From assembly GCA_039698075.1 (NCBI GenBank), contig JBDKTJ010000038.1:1-19831 (forward strand): a DNA stretch of 19,831 bases, read 5' to 3'. The notes under the pieces were generated by a model. That model was not told the origin of the DNA and ran no database searches. It was given only the letters and a program-made list of their open reading frames with translations. The stretch is from JAJFVC01 sp039698075 (GTDB taxonomy: Bacteria > Planctomycetota > Planctomycetia > Pirellulales > Thermoguttaceae). This document shows positions 1 through 7,509 of the stretch, in pieces. The stretch's first letter is position 1; each line of letters opens with the position of its first letter. Both the position numbers and the translations under genes were made by a program.

Positions 1-999
1 CTAACCTTCGCCCCGATACACCGCCTGCATCAAAATATTCTTCCTCGACGTGACCGGGCCCGGGGTCGTGTCGTCGCGCAGCACCCCCACCATCATGGCA
101 TATTTCGCGTCCAGATCGTCGGCGTAATGGACCAGCAGGGCCTCGGGCGTCATGGGCAATTTCGGCGATCCCCAATCGGGCCGGCCCTGGTGCGCAATGA
201 TCAGGTGTTCGAGCCTCAGCAGCGTGTCCGGGTCCAGCGTCGCGTCGCCCGTCAGCGCGGCGGCCGCCTCGCGAACCATGTCCCGGCCGATCAAGATATG
301 CCCGATCAAGGAGCCTTCGGGCGTGTGTTCCGCTCCCTCGGGCCGTTGATACATTTCTCGCAGCTTTCCGATGTCGTGCAAGATGCCGCCCGCCACGACC
401 AGATCCTTGTCCAACGGCGGCGTCATGTCGGGATAGTAGTCGCCGTACTTGTCGGCCAGATACACGCACGTCCGGGCGACGCTCAGCGAATGCTCCAACA
501 GCCCCCCGACGAACGCATGATGATTGCGCCGCGCCGCCGGATGCTTTAGGATTTCCTCACGATGGTCCACGAGGAGCGATTCCACGAGCCGTCGCAACGC
601 GGGGTCTTGGATTCGCCCGGCGATCGAGAGCAACTCGTCGAACATCGCCTTGGGCTCGAACCGCGACTTCGGCAAACACGCGGTGGGATCGAATCCGTCG
701 GCCGTGTCCGCGTCGATCGCCTCGCGGATCTTGCGAATCTCCAACTGCGGCCCGAAACTGGTCTCTTGGTAAACCGCCCGAACCTTGTAAAACTTCCCGG
801 GACTCCAACCGTCGCGGCAGTCCGCGGCCCATGGCGAATCGCCCCAGACGGGAAAGCTCACCTCGCGGGCCCCGTCGCGAAAACCGACCCGAAAATACGG
901 CTTTCCCTGTTTCGTCTTCAACTCCTCCTTGGCGGTCATCAACAAAAACAGGTCGGCCTCTTGGCCGGACGACATTTCCGAAAGCGTGGCAATGGGCAT
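1..999 (-). CDS. yhaM: YhaM-type 3'-5' exoribonuclease (OB-fold plus HD domain)
   Basis: This 332-residue cytoplasmic protein matches the YhaM family of 3'-5' exoribonucleases, which act in RNA turnover and are about 314 residues long in Bacillus. An OB-fold nucleic-acid-binding region spans about residues 15-95. An HD metal-dependent phosphohydrolase domain follows from about 130, with the ligands visible as LLEH (H170), GGILHDIGK (H208-D209), HLIIAH (H265, H270) and YADDLDAK (D294-D297). The start chosen is ATG at 999, because the 97 codons upstream in the same frame are arginine-rich and look non-coding. The stop TAG is at the first bases of the window, so the gene is complete. It is divergent from the recombinase gene. 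On the minus strand a TACAAT -10-like hexamer lies at 1090-1095, but no convincing -35 goes with it. The family is clear; the exact substrate preference is inferred. Confidence 0.88.
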   Translation of the reverse strand: MPIATLSEMSSGQEADLFLLMTAKEELKTKQGKPYFRVGFRDGAREVSFPVWGDSPWAADCRDGWSPGKFYKVRAVYQETSFGPQLEIRKIREAIDADTADGFDPTACLPKSRFEPKAMFDELLSIAGRIQDPALRRLVESLLVDHREEILKHPAARRNHHAFVGGLLEHSLSVARTCVYLADKYGDYYPDMTPPLDKDLVVAGGILHDIGKLREMYQRPEGAEHTPEGSLIGHILIGRDMVREAAAALTGDATLDPDTLLRLEHLIIAHQGRPDWGSPKLPMTPEALLVHYADDLDAKYAMMVGVLRDDTTPGPVTSRKNILMQAVYRGEG

Positions 1000-1231
1000 G
1001 ACAGACACGGGGTTAGGGACCGGGGGCTGAAAGCGAAAAACCTTGCTGAACACCGCGGTCGCCGCCTGCGGTTTCGCGGGTTTTGATTGATTGTAACGAA
1101 CCGACGCGACTTTGACGAGCGGTCGATGGCAAGCTGCCCGGTCGCCGGCAAATCTTTTGGAGCCGGCCCAATCTGCCATCCGAAACCGATAATACGGACT
1201 CCCCCCTGCAACCTTGCGACTGCGCCATCCT

Positions 1232-2176
1232 ATGCCGCCGACTCGCCGTCGAACCCGCCTGCAAACCTCGCCGCCGCGCCGTGCCGTCACGGTGACCAGT
1301 TGGCTCGAAGCGTTCGTGGCCTATTCCACCGGCGAGTGTCATCTGGCCCAGAACACCGTAGCGGCCTATCGCCGCGACCTGGAACATTTCGCCCAGTGGC
1401 TCGACCGCCGCGATCTGTCGCAGCTTTCGATCCGCGATTTGGCCGACTACGCCAGTTGGCTGCACGCCCGCGATCTGGCGCCGGCCAGCCTCGCCCGACA
1501 CATCGTCTCGCTGAAGGTCTTCTTTCGCTACCTGCAACTGGAAAACGTATTGACCGACAATCCAGCCGAATTGCTCGGCAGCCAGAAGCTTTGGGAACGC
1601 GTGCCCAAGGTGCTCAGCGTCGAGCAGGTCGATCGGCTGCTTGGCGCTCCGCAACGAATCGATCCGTTTTGGCGTCGCGATCGGGCGATGCTGGAGCTCT
1701 TGTACGCGACGGGCTGCCGGGCCTCCGAAATTTCCAGCCTTCGCATGTGCGACATGCACCTGGACGAGAGCTTTTGCGTCTGTCGCGGCAAGGGCGACAA
1801 GCAGCGGGTCGTGCCGCTGGGCGTCCGGGCCGTCGCCGCCGTCCAGGCCTACTGGGACGAGGACCGGCCCGCGCTGGCCGCTCGCGCCGGCTCGGCCGTC
1901 GAGTGGATGCTGTTGTCTTATCGCGGGCGGCGATTGCGGCGAGAACGGATCTGGGAGCTGCTGAAACGCTACGCCGCGAGGGTCGGCATTCCGCCGGAGG
2001 TCAGTCCGCACACGCTCCGGCACAGTTTCGCCACCCATCTGCTGACCGGCGGCGCCGATCTGCGTCAAGTGCAGGAGATGCTGGGCCACGCAAGCATCGC
2101 CACCACACAAATCTACACCCACGTCGATCCCACGCGGCTCAAGGCCGTCCATCGACAATTTCACCCCCGAGCGTGA
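1232..2176 (+). CDS. xerD: Tyrosine recombinase XerC/XerD
   Basis: A 314-residue site-specific tyrosine recombinase of the chromosome-dimer-resolution type. An N-terminal SAM-like core-binding domain covers about residues 22-108 and the catalytic domain about 125-305. The full catalytic set is present: R163 in ATGCRASE, K187 in RGKGDK, H260 and R263 in HTLRHSFATHLL, H286 in LGHASI, and nucleophile Y295 in IYTHV. The length is slightly above the roughly 298 residues of Escherichia coli XerC/XerD because of a basic N-terminal extension. ATG at 1232 is preferred to the in-frame TTG at 1214; neither has a good Shine-Dalgarno. No phage or integron genes adjoin it, so a housekeeping Xer role is more likely than a mobile-element integrase. 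XerC and XerD cannot be told apart from sequence reading alone, so the symbol is tentative. Confidence 0.9.
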   Translation: MPPTRRRTRLQTSPPRRAVTVTSWLEAFVAYSTGECHLAQNTVAAYRRDLEHFAQWLDRRDLSQLSIRDLADYASWLHARDLAPASLARHIVSLKVFFRYLQLENVLTDNPAELLGSQKLWERVPKVLSVEQVDRLLGAPQRIDPFWRRDRAMLELLYATGCRASEISSLRMCDMHLDESFCVCRGKGDKQRVVPLGVRAVAAVQAYWDEDRPALAARAGSAVEWMLLSYRGRRLRRERIWELLKRYAARVGIPPEVSPHTLRHSFATHLLTGGADLRQVQEMLGHASIATTQIYTHVDPTRLKAVHRQFHPRA

Positions 2177-2229
2177 GAAGCCGGACGCCGAGAAAAACGA
2201 TTTCGAGTCGCTTCCCTCGCTTCTCTTTC

Positions 2230-2718
2230 CTACTTCTTCGGTTGGGTGAACCGAATTTTGTCGATCAGATGCACAATGCTTTGCCGGTCGTCGGCCAGAT
2301 AGCCGACCACGGCGGTCAGCGCGTCGATGACGTATTCGAACTTCAGTTCGTAATCGCAGTCCAACTCCACTTCCGCGTTGGACGACGCGGCGGCCGGTCC
2401 GCGATCGGCGCCGACGATGCTCAACACCTGGCGGCGCAGCTCGGCGAAATTGGCGACCGAGCGCTGGCCCATCTGAATGCCCGCCAGATTGCCGTGCCGA
2501 TCGGAGCGGAGGCGAATTTGAATGGGCGGCGTCTGGGTGTCGTCGGGCAGGGTCTGCCGCGGCGCCGCCACTGGCATCTTGACGTTGAAATCGCCCTCCG
2601 GCGAGTACAGCCGCAGCGACAGCATGAAAAAAATGATCAACTGGAAACAGACGTCGATCATCGGCGTCATGTTCATTTCCAGTTTTTCGAGTTCGCCGCC
2701 GGATTTTCTAGTTTTCAT
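2230..2718 (-). CDS. ExbD/TolR-family biopolymer transport protein (first copy)
   Basis: A 162-residue ExbD/TolR-like protein, the last gene of the leftward TPR-ExbB-ExbD-ExbD set. It has a short cytoplasmic N-terminus, one membrane segment at about residues 19-37 (MTPMIDVCFQLIIFFML) with the conserved proton-pathway aspartate D22, then a periplasmic domain of about 120 residues. In the family, a dimer of this subunit sits in the pore of an ExbB/TolQ pentamer and couples proton flow to mechanical work. The start could be ATG at 2718 or GTG at 2730; ATG is chosen, but neither has a strong ribosome site. It lies 40 bases after the stop of the second ExbD gene and ends convergently with the recombinase gene. 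It differs clearly from its neighbour in the periplasmic domain, so the two are not a recent duplication. Confidence 0.85.
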   Translation of the reverse strand: MKTRKSGGELEKLEMNMTPMIDVCFQLIIFFMLSLRLYSPEGDFNVKMPVAAPRQTLPDDTQTPPIQIRLRSDRHGNLAGIQMGQRSVANFAELRRQVLSIVGADRGPAAASSNAEVELDCDYELKFEYVIDALTAVVGYLADDRQSIVHLIDKIRFTQPKK

Positions 2719-2758
2719 CGCCGCGTCCACTCGACGTCGCCAGCCTCGGCTCCGCCCC

Positions 2759-3196
2759 CTACTGTTTCCACTTCGCCCGCAAAACGAACCGCTCGAATCC
2801 GGCGTTTTGGCATACGCGGATCACATCTTGGACCTTTCCGGTGGGCACGTCGCGATCGGCGCGGACGACCACGGTGGCGCTTTTGATGTCGCGTCCCAAA
2901 ACGCGTTGGATCATCTCCCGCTCGCGCTTCAAAGGACCGCCGAGCGACGCCGGATCCATCTGATCGCCGCCGAACAGCACCAGGCCGGACGCCAGCACCT
3001 GGAGGGTGACGGGCGTTTCGATCGCGTTGGACGCCGGCTTCGCGATTTCGCTGGCCGGAAGCCGGATCAGCTCGCTTTGTTCGTCGGACGAAAAGTTCAA
3101 CGTCAGCAGAAAGAAGATGACCAACTGAAACGTGCAGTCGATCATCGGCGTCATGTCGGGATCGCTGCTGAACGATTGGCGGCTGAGGTAACGCAT
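2759..3196 (-). CDS. ExbD/TolR-family biopolymer transport protein (second copy)
   Basis: A 145-residue ExbD/TolR-like protein. Residues 14-34 form the single membrane helix, containing DMTPMIDCTFQLVIFFLL with the conserved aspartate D20. The rest is periplasmic and ends in an alternating alpha/beta stretch (TVVVRADRDVPTGKVQDVI) typical of the ExbD periplasmic domain. The ATG at 3196 is preceded by GGAG at 7 bases and lies 26 bases after the ExbB stop, so the two are probably co-transcribed and translated in proportion. An ORF in the same frame stays open far upstream into the ExbB region, but that part is arginine- and glycine-rich and is a shadow of the real gene. With the other ExbD copy it gives two TolR-type subunits for a single TolQ-type subunit. 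Confidence 0.85.
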   Translation of the reverse strand: MRYLSRQSFSSDPDMTPMIDCTFQLVIFFLLTLNFSSDEQSELIRLPASEIAKPASNAIETPVTLQVLASGLVLFGGDQMDPASLGGPLKREREMIQRVLGRDIKSATVVVRADRDVPTGKVQDVIRVCQNAGFERFVLRAKWKQ

Positions 3197-3222
3197 GGGC
3201 GCGCTCCGGACGAGGGCCTTGC

Positions 3223-4167
3223 TCAACTGCTCTTCTTGGCCGACGGCTGAACCGCGGAAAACCGCTTCATCAGATTGCCGCTCGTCACGCCGGTTTCGAG
3301 CATCAGCGACGTCAATCGGTTGCGAACGACGTGATAAAAGGCGATGCACGGAATCGCGATCCACAGGCCCACCACCGTGGTGACCAACGCCGTGCCGATG
3401 CCTTGGGCCAGCGCCGACGGTTTGGGCGTCACGTTGCTGTGCGCGATCACGTCGAACGCCTGCACCATGCCGTCGACCGTGCCCAGCAGTCCGAACATCG
3501 GACCGATCTGGGCGATCAGCGCGATGTAGCCGTTGCGTTGTTCCAGCTTCACGTTCTGTTCTTCGCCGACCTCCTGCATGGCGTCCGTCGCGGCGGCGTA
3601 GCCTTCCGACAACTTGGCCATGCCGGCGGCCAACACCTTGCCCAGCACCGACGGATCGTTCTTGGCCAGCTCGTAGGCCTCCTGATATTGCTTGTCGTTG
3701 AGCTTCGCCTCGAACGCCGCCGCCAACAGATCGGGGCAAATCTGATCGCGGCGCAATCCCAACACGATCATCACCGCCAACGCGACGCCGTTGAACGTAA
3801 GGAACAGGAAGATGACGACGTACCGAAGCCCAAGCGACCGATAAAGCCAGCCCAAAAAACTTTCCGAACCGGGCGACGCCTCGCTCTCGGCGGTCGCGGA
3901 CTCGGTCTTTTCGTCCACAGCCGCGTCGAGTCGCTTCGAGACGCCTCCCGACGTTTTCGACGCATTGGCATTTTCCGACCGCGTGGAACCGGCCGGGTCG
4001 TTCTTGGCCGAGTCCTTGGTTTGGCCAGACGTCTTCGACGGCGCGTCCGCCGCCCAGGCCGCCGCAGGCTCGTCGATCCACAGCGACCGAAACAGCGCTG
4101 GACCGGCGGTGGCCAGCGCCATCGCGCCAAGAATCGCCCAAAACCATCGCCAAACGCCCAAACGCAT
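3223..4167 (-). CDS. MotA/TolQ/ExbB proton channel family protein with exported N-terminal extension
   Basis: A 314-residue TolQ/ExbB-type channel subunit. The C-terminal two thirds carry the family layout: membrane helices at about 116-137, 215-235 and 258-281, a cytoplasmic loop between the first two, and the hallmark stretches QIGPMFGLLGTVDGM and GTALVTTVVGLWIAIPC. It differs from the short enterobacterial proteins in its N-terminus. An apparent signal peptide or helix (residues about 5-28) is followed by a polar Ser/Thr/Lys/Glu-rich low-complexity linker (about 41-100) before the first family helix, so the linker would lie outside the cytoplasmic membrane. Start ATG 4167 has GGAGG 9 bases upstream, which decides it over upstream in-frame codons. 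It probably forms the motor complex with the two ExbD proteins that follow. Confidence 0.88.
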   Translation of the reverse strand: MRLGVWRWFWAILGAMALATAGPALFRSLWIDEPAAAWAADAPSKTSGQTKDSAKNDPAGSTRSENANASKTSGGVSKRLDAAVDEKTESATAESEASPGSESFLGWLYRSLGLRYVVIFLFLTFNGVALAVMIVLGLRRDQICPDLLAAAFEAKLNDKQYQEAYELAKNDPSVLGKVLAAGMAKLSEGYAAATDAMQEVGEEQNVKLEQRNGYIALIAQIGPMFGLLGTVDGMVQAFDVIAHSNVTPKPSALAQGIGTALVTTVVGLWIAIPCIAFYHVVRNRLTSLMLETGVTSGNLMKRFSAVQPSAKKSS

Positions 4168-4239
4168 AAAGCAACCTCCGATCCGTTCCAATTCTCCGCC
4201 GCCCACGCGCGCAGTGCGAACTATTCTTCCTAACTCGGC

Positions 4240-4268
4240 ATTTTCCAATGTTCGGCCCCCTTTTGCAA
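4240..4268 (-). promoter_or_regulatory. Weak candidate promoter ahead of the ExbB gene
   Basis: The 210-base gap between the second TPR gene and the ExbB gene (4168-4377) contains TTGCAA, a 17-base spacer and GAAAAT on the minus strand. Each hexamer matches the sigma-70 consensus at 4 of 6 positions. The gap is much longer than the others in this leftward set, so a second promoter or an RNA-processing site here is plausible. The match is weak and no terminator hairpin with a T-run was seen in the gap, so read-through from the TPR genes remains equally possible. Confidence 0.22.
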
Positions 4269-4377
4269 CGTCTCGCCGGACAATCTGGCGAAACGTCACA
4301 GATAGCGCGAGCGACTGCCGAAAAATCACAGGCCGCCGGAAAATTCCCCCTATCCCTCCCGAGCTTCCATGCCCATG

Positions 4378-5427
4378 TCATTGGTGCGGGCGATTTTGAC
4401 TCCAGGGGCTTGTCGGATATTTTTCCAACAGCGTTTTCCGGGCAAGCTCGGCTCGGTCTTTGTGCCCCATTTGGCTCCACAACTCGGCCAGGTTGGCCAA
4501 CGCCTCGGCGTGGGCGTCGGGCACGGCGGCGTAGAGATGGTCCACCGTCAGATACGCCAGCAGAGCCTCTTGGAGCCGCCCAGCCTCGCGATGGGCCGCG
4601 CCCAACACGTTGTACGCCGGGGCCAGAATCGCCGCCTCTTGGGGATCGACGCTTTTGAGGATGCTTTCGACGATCTTCACCGCGTCGTCGGGTTTTTTGG
4701 CGGCCACGCGTGCGGCCGCTCGGCCCAATTGGGCTTGAAGCCGCTGGGCTTGAGCCAGGTCGCTGTCCGCCTCGACCGCGACGACCCGCTCGAACGCCTT
4801 TTGCGCCTCCGCCACTTTGCCTTGCGCCAGCAACGAACGGCCGATGGCCACGCCCGCCCGCATTTGATACTCGGGCCAAGGCGCCTTTTGAAGACTCTCG
4901 TAATAGCCGATGGCCTCGTTCGGTCGGCCGCTGGACTTCAGCACGTCGCCGAGCGTTTCGCACGCTTCAAAATAGTGATAGTTGTTCGGATGGGCGTCGA
5001 GAAAACTTTTCAGTGCCGCGACGACGTCCGCCGGAGCATTGCCGGCTGCAGGAGCGATCTTGCCTGCGCAAAGGGCCTTGTAGAACTCCATGTCCTGTTG
5101 GACTTCCGCCCGGCCAAGCTCTTTGTCGATGCGAGCCAGCGCGGCGGCGGCTTCGACGTAGTGGCCGCTCATCGCGTGGGTTTTGGCGATTTTCAGTTCC
5201 GTCGGCTCGCCCTCGAAAAAAATCGTCTTGATCGTCGAGACGGCGATCTCCTTGTTTTTGCCGGTGCTCGTCTCCAATTCGACTTTTTCGGGGCTCATGC
5301 CGACGACGTGCCCTTGCAGCGAGCCCTTCGTCAACTTGACCGTGTCGGCAGCCCGGCCCGCCGCGACCAGCGCCAGCCAGGCCGTCGCCGCCGCAAGAAT
5401 TCGCCATCGAATCGCGGACGTTTTCAT
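4378..5427 (-). CDS. Secreted TPR protein with N-terminal beta-rich domain
   Basis: A 349-residue protein with a signal peptide (residues 1 to about 27, cleavage near GRAA-DT), so it is probably periplasmic. Residues 28-75 form a compact beta-patterned module: a KLTKGSLQGHVVGMSPEKV pattern, then alternating polar and hydrophobic strands ending in IKTIFFEGEP. The rest is helical and TPR-like, with repeats such as YHYFEACETLGDVLKSSGR, GVAIGRSLLAQGKVAEAQKA and AYNVLGAAHREAGRLQEALL. Its ATG overlaps the stop of the upstream TPR gene (ATGA, 4 bases) and GGAGG lies 7 bases before it, indicating translational coupling. TPR arrays usually mediate protein-protein contacts; being next to ExbB/ExbD genes suggests a periplasmic partner or scaffold of that motor. 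No enzyme signature was seen. Confidence 0.75.
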   Translation of the reverse strand: MKTSAIRWRILAAATAWLALVAAGRAADTVKLTKGSLQGHVVGMSPEKVELETSTGKNKEIAVSTIKTIFFEGEPTELKIAKTHAMSGHYVEAAAALARIDKELGRAEVQQDMEFYKALCAGKIAPAAGNAPADVVAALKSFLDAHPNNYHYFEACETLGDVLKSSGRPNEAIGYYESLQKAPWPEYQMRAGVAIGRSLLAQGKVAEAQKAFERVVAVEADSDLAQAQRLQAQLGRAAARVAAKKPDDAVKIVESILKSVDPQEAAILAPAYNVLGAAHREAGRLQEALLAYLTVDHLYAAVPDAHAEALANLAELWSQMGHKDRAELARKTLLEKYPTSPWSQNRPHQ

Positions 5428-7322
5428 GTCGACGCCTCCGACAAACCCTGCGGCTTCGAGCCGAGTTCCTTCTGGATTTTTTTGTGCAACGCGTCGTAAC
5501 GCGCGCGCCACGTCGGCCCGCCCATCTCCGGATACAGCCGGCGAACGATCTCGATGTCGCGTCGAGCCTGATTCAACAATTCCGTCCTCTGAGAGCCCGA
5601 AACCGCCATCGCCTGTTGAAACCGGCACGACGCCAAATTGTATCGGGCCTCATGAAAGACCTCTGGATGGGACAGATCCGACTGGGTGCGCCGCGCGATG
5701 CCGCCCCAGCCCCAAATCAGATAGTCGACCGATCCGTCGCTGCGACGAATCTCGAACTGGCCGCGAATGGCCGAACGGTAGCGGTCGGGCCGTTTCGCGC
5801 CCCAAGCCTGATACGTCCGGGCGGCCTCCTGCTGGGCCTCCAGCAAATTGTCCCGCGACTTGAGCACCGCGACCAGCAAATCGATCGCCTTGGCGTATTG
5901 ACCCAACCGTCGCAAACATCGGGCCAGTCGCAACTGCACGCCGGAAATCGTCGCCGGCTGCGAGGCCAATTTCGGATCGTCGGCGCAGGCCTTCAAAATC
6001 GCCGCGTACATCGCCGCCGCCTTGCGATAGAGCTCCGACGCCTCTCGGCCGGGCGGGCCGTCGTCCCGATCCGCGTCGATCGCCGATCGCATCAACGCCC
6101 CGGCCGTCCAAAGCGCATGATTCAGTCCGAGTTCCGCGACGGGCCGCTCGGCGATTCGACCCAACATCGCGGCGAATCCTTGCGACAGTTCCGCAGCGGC
6201 CGGATCGTTCTTCTGTTTCAGCGAACCCCGCATCTCTTCGATTTGCCGTCCCAACTCGATGTACACGCGCGTCAGATCGACGCCGCCGAGCTTCTCGAGC
6301 GACTGCATCGCCTGCTGAGCCCGGTCCGATTGCCGCGCCGCCACGTACGCGCGCAACGCGGCTTTGAGCGTCTCCAATTGAAAATTGCCGCGGCGCGTCA
6401 CCGGATGATTCGCCTCGACCAACGTATGCGGTCCGAAGGTTTTGTCATCCAACCATTGGACGGCCTCTTGCGGTTTGTTCTGCTCCAGACAAATCTGCGC
6501 AAGCGACAATGCGGCCGCCGCCAACGGATACGCAATATTTTGTTGGTCGCTTTCGGCCGCCTTGCGCAACCGACCGAGACCGCCTTCCAGCAGTTTCTTC
6601 GCCTGGTCGAGTCGGACCGCCAGTTTAGCGGCCTTTTCCGAAGTGCTTCGACGGTCCGCCAAATATGAACCCCAAAGCGCCTGACCGGCCAAGAGATCGG
6701 CCTCGCCGCGTCGCGACGAATCGCCGGCGATGTGCTCGACCAGCGACGGCAACCGATCCCACTGACCTTGGTCGATCGCCGCGCGGATCAACAACATCCA
6801 CGCCTGATCGGTCGCGGGCGTGCTGGGCCACCGCTCGGCCAAGAACTCGGCCAAGCCGGCCATTCGATCGCCGAGTCTCGCCCGCGCCCCGGCCGATTTC
6901 GCCTCTCGATACAATTCGGCATACGCCGTCAGGGCGACCAGGGCGCTTTGCTGGGCCTCGGCATGGGCTGGATACCGTCGAGCCACAAACTCGCCCAACA
7001 CCACCGCGTCGTACGGTTGGCCGGTGGCCCAATACAGATAGGCCGCATAAGAACGAAGCGTGTTCAATTCGTCGATCTTCGCCTCGCGCGACGGATGCGT
7101 CATCGCGAACGAAAAATAGTCCAACGCCTCGCGTCGCAACGACTGCAATTGCTCGGGCTTCAGATCCGCATCTTGCAGCCGATCCCACGCCGCCTTGCCG
7201 CGCAGACAGGCGTCGGCGTAGTCTTTCGGTTTCGGCGGTTCGGCGGTCCACGCCGGCGCCGATCCCCACATCATCCAAAAAGCCGCCAGGAGCCAGCCCA
7301 GCTGCCTTTGCCTACTTCTCAT
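5424..7322 (-). CDS. Large secreted TPR/alpha-solenoid protein
   Basis: A 632-residue protein beginning with a signal peptide (hydrophobic residues 8-24, cleavage probably after AWTA near 27). The remainder is almost entirely alpha-helical with degenerate TPR-like pairs, for example RSYAAYLYWATGQPYDAVVL, LAQICLEQNKPQEAVQWL, LRLARCLRRLGQYAKAIDLL and ARYNLASCRFQQAMAV. No catalytic motif was recognised. It is the first gene of the leftward set and overlaps the next TPR gene by 4 bases. Start ATG 7322 has only a weak upstream purine run (AGGAA 8 bases away). The likely role is a periplasmic scaffold for the ExbB/ExbD complex encoded downstream; this rests on gene context rather than on sequence. 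It could also belong to an outer-layer or secretion machine. Confidence 0.75.
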   Translation of the reverse strand: MRSRQRQLGWLLAAFWMMWGSAPAWTAEPPKPKDYADACLRGKAAWDRLQDADLKPEQLQSLRREALDYFSFAMTHPSREAKIDELNTLRSYAAYLYWATGQPYDAVVLGEFVARRYPAHAEAQQSALVALTAYAELYREAKSAGARARLGDRMAGLAEFLAERWPSTPATDQAWMLLIRAAIDQGQWDRLPSLVEHIAGDSSRRGEADLLAGQALWGSYLADRRSTSEKAAKLAVRLDQAKKLLEGGLGRLRKAAESDQQNIAYPLAAAALSLAQICLEQNKPQEAVQWLDDKTFGPHTLVEANHPVTRRGNFQLETLKAALRAYVAARQSDRAQQAMQSLEKLGGVDLTRVYIELGRQIEEMRGSLKQKNDPAAAELSQGFAAMLGRIAERPVAELGLNHALWTAGALMRSAIDADRDDGPPGREASELYRKAAAMYAAILKACADDPKLASQPATISGVQLRLARCLRRLGQYAKAIDLLVAVLKSRDNLLEAQQEAARTYQAWGAKRPDRYRSAIRGQFEIRRSDGSVDYLIWGWGGIARRTQSDLSHPEVFHEARYNLASCRFQQAMAVSGSQRTELLNQARRDIEIVRRLYPEMGGPTWRARYDALHKKIQKELGSKPQGLSEAST

Positions 7323-7406
7323 CCGGGGGATTCCTGTTCCGAAGACGATTGCTCAACCTATTCCAAATTTGGCCCGCACCCCCCCTGCCCTTTATTCTAC
7401 ACCCAA

Positions 7407-7435
7407 TGGCCACACGACAGGAGTTCCGCTACAAT
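7407..7435 (+). promoter_or_regulatory. Candidate promoter for the 7510 gene
   Basis: In the 187-base divergent gap, TGGCCA (4 of 6 to TTGACA), a 17-base spacer and TACAAT (5 of 6 to TATAAT) read rightward, putting a start site near 7442 and a leader of about 70 bases. A minus-strand TAGAAT at about 7394-7399 could serve the TPR gene but lacks a recognisable -35. Both are guesses from consensus. Confidence 0.3.
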
Positions 7436-7509
7436 TTTTTCAGGGGCGTCCACTCCTCGGACAGCCCACGGACGGACACATTTGCCTCATAACACGGAAG
7501 TCCTTGGCC

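Noticed and set aside
1188..1193. GATAAT ahead of the xer gene as a -10 element
   Set aside because: No acceptable -35 lies at 16-19 bases; the nearest TTGGAG is 25 bases away.
2185..2215. T-run and short inverted repeat after the ExbD gene as a terminator
   Set aside because: The stem is only 3-4 base pairs, although five Ts follow on the minus strand; too weak to call.
1087..2886. 599-codon plus-strand frame overlapping xer and ExbD
   Set aside because: It crosses two real genes in other frames and has no recognisable domain.
2759..4963. 734-codon minus-strand open frame running through the second ExbD gene and beyond
   Set aside because: Only its last 145 codons are real (ExbD). The rest is out of frame with the ExbB and TPR genes and is Arg/Gly-rich, so it is not a fusion.
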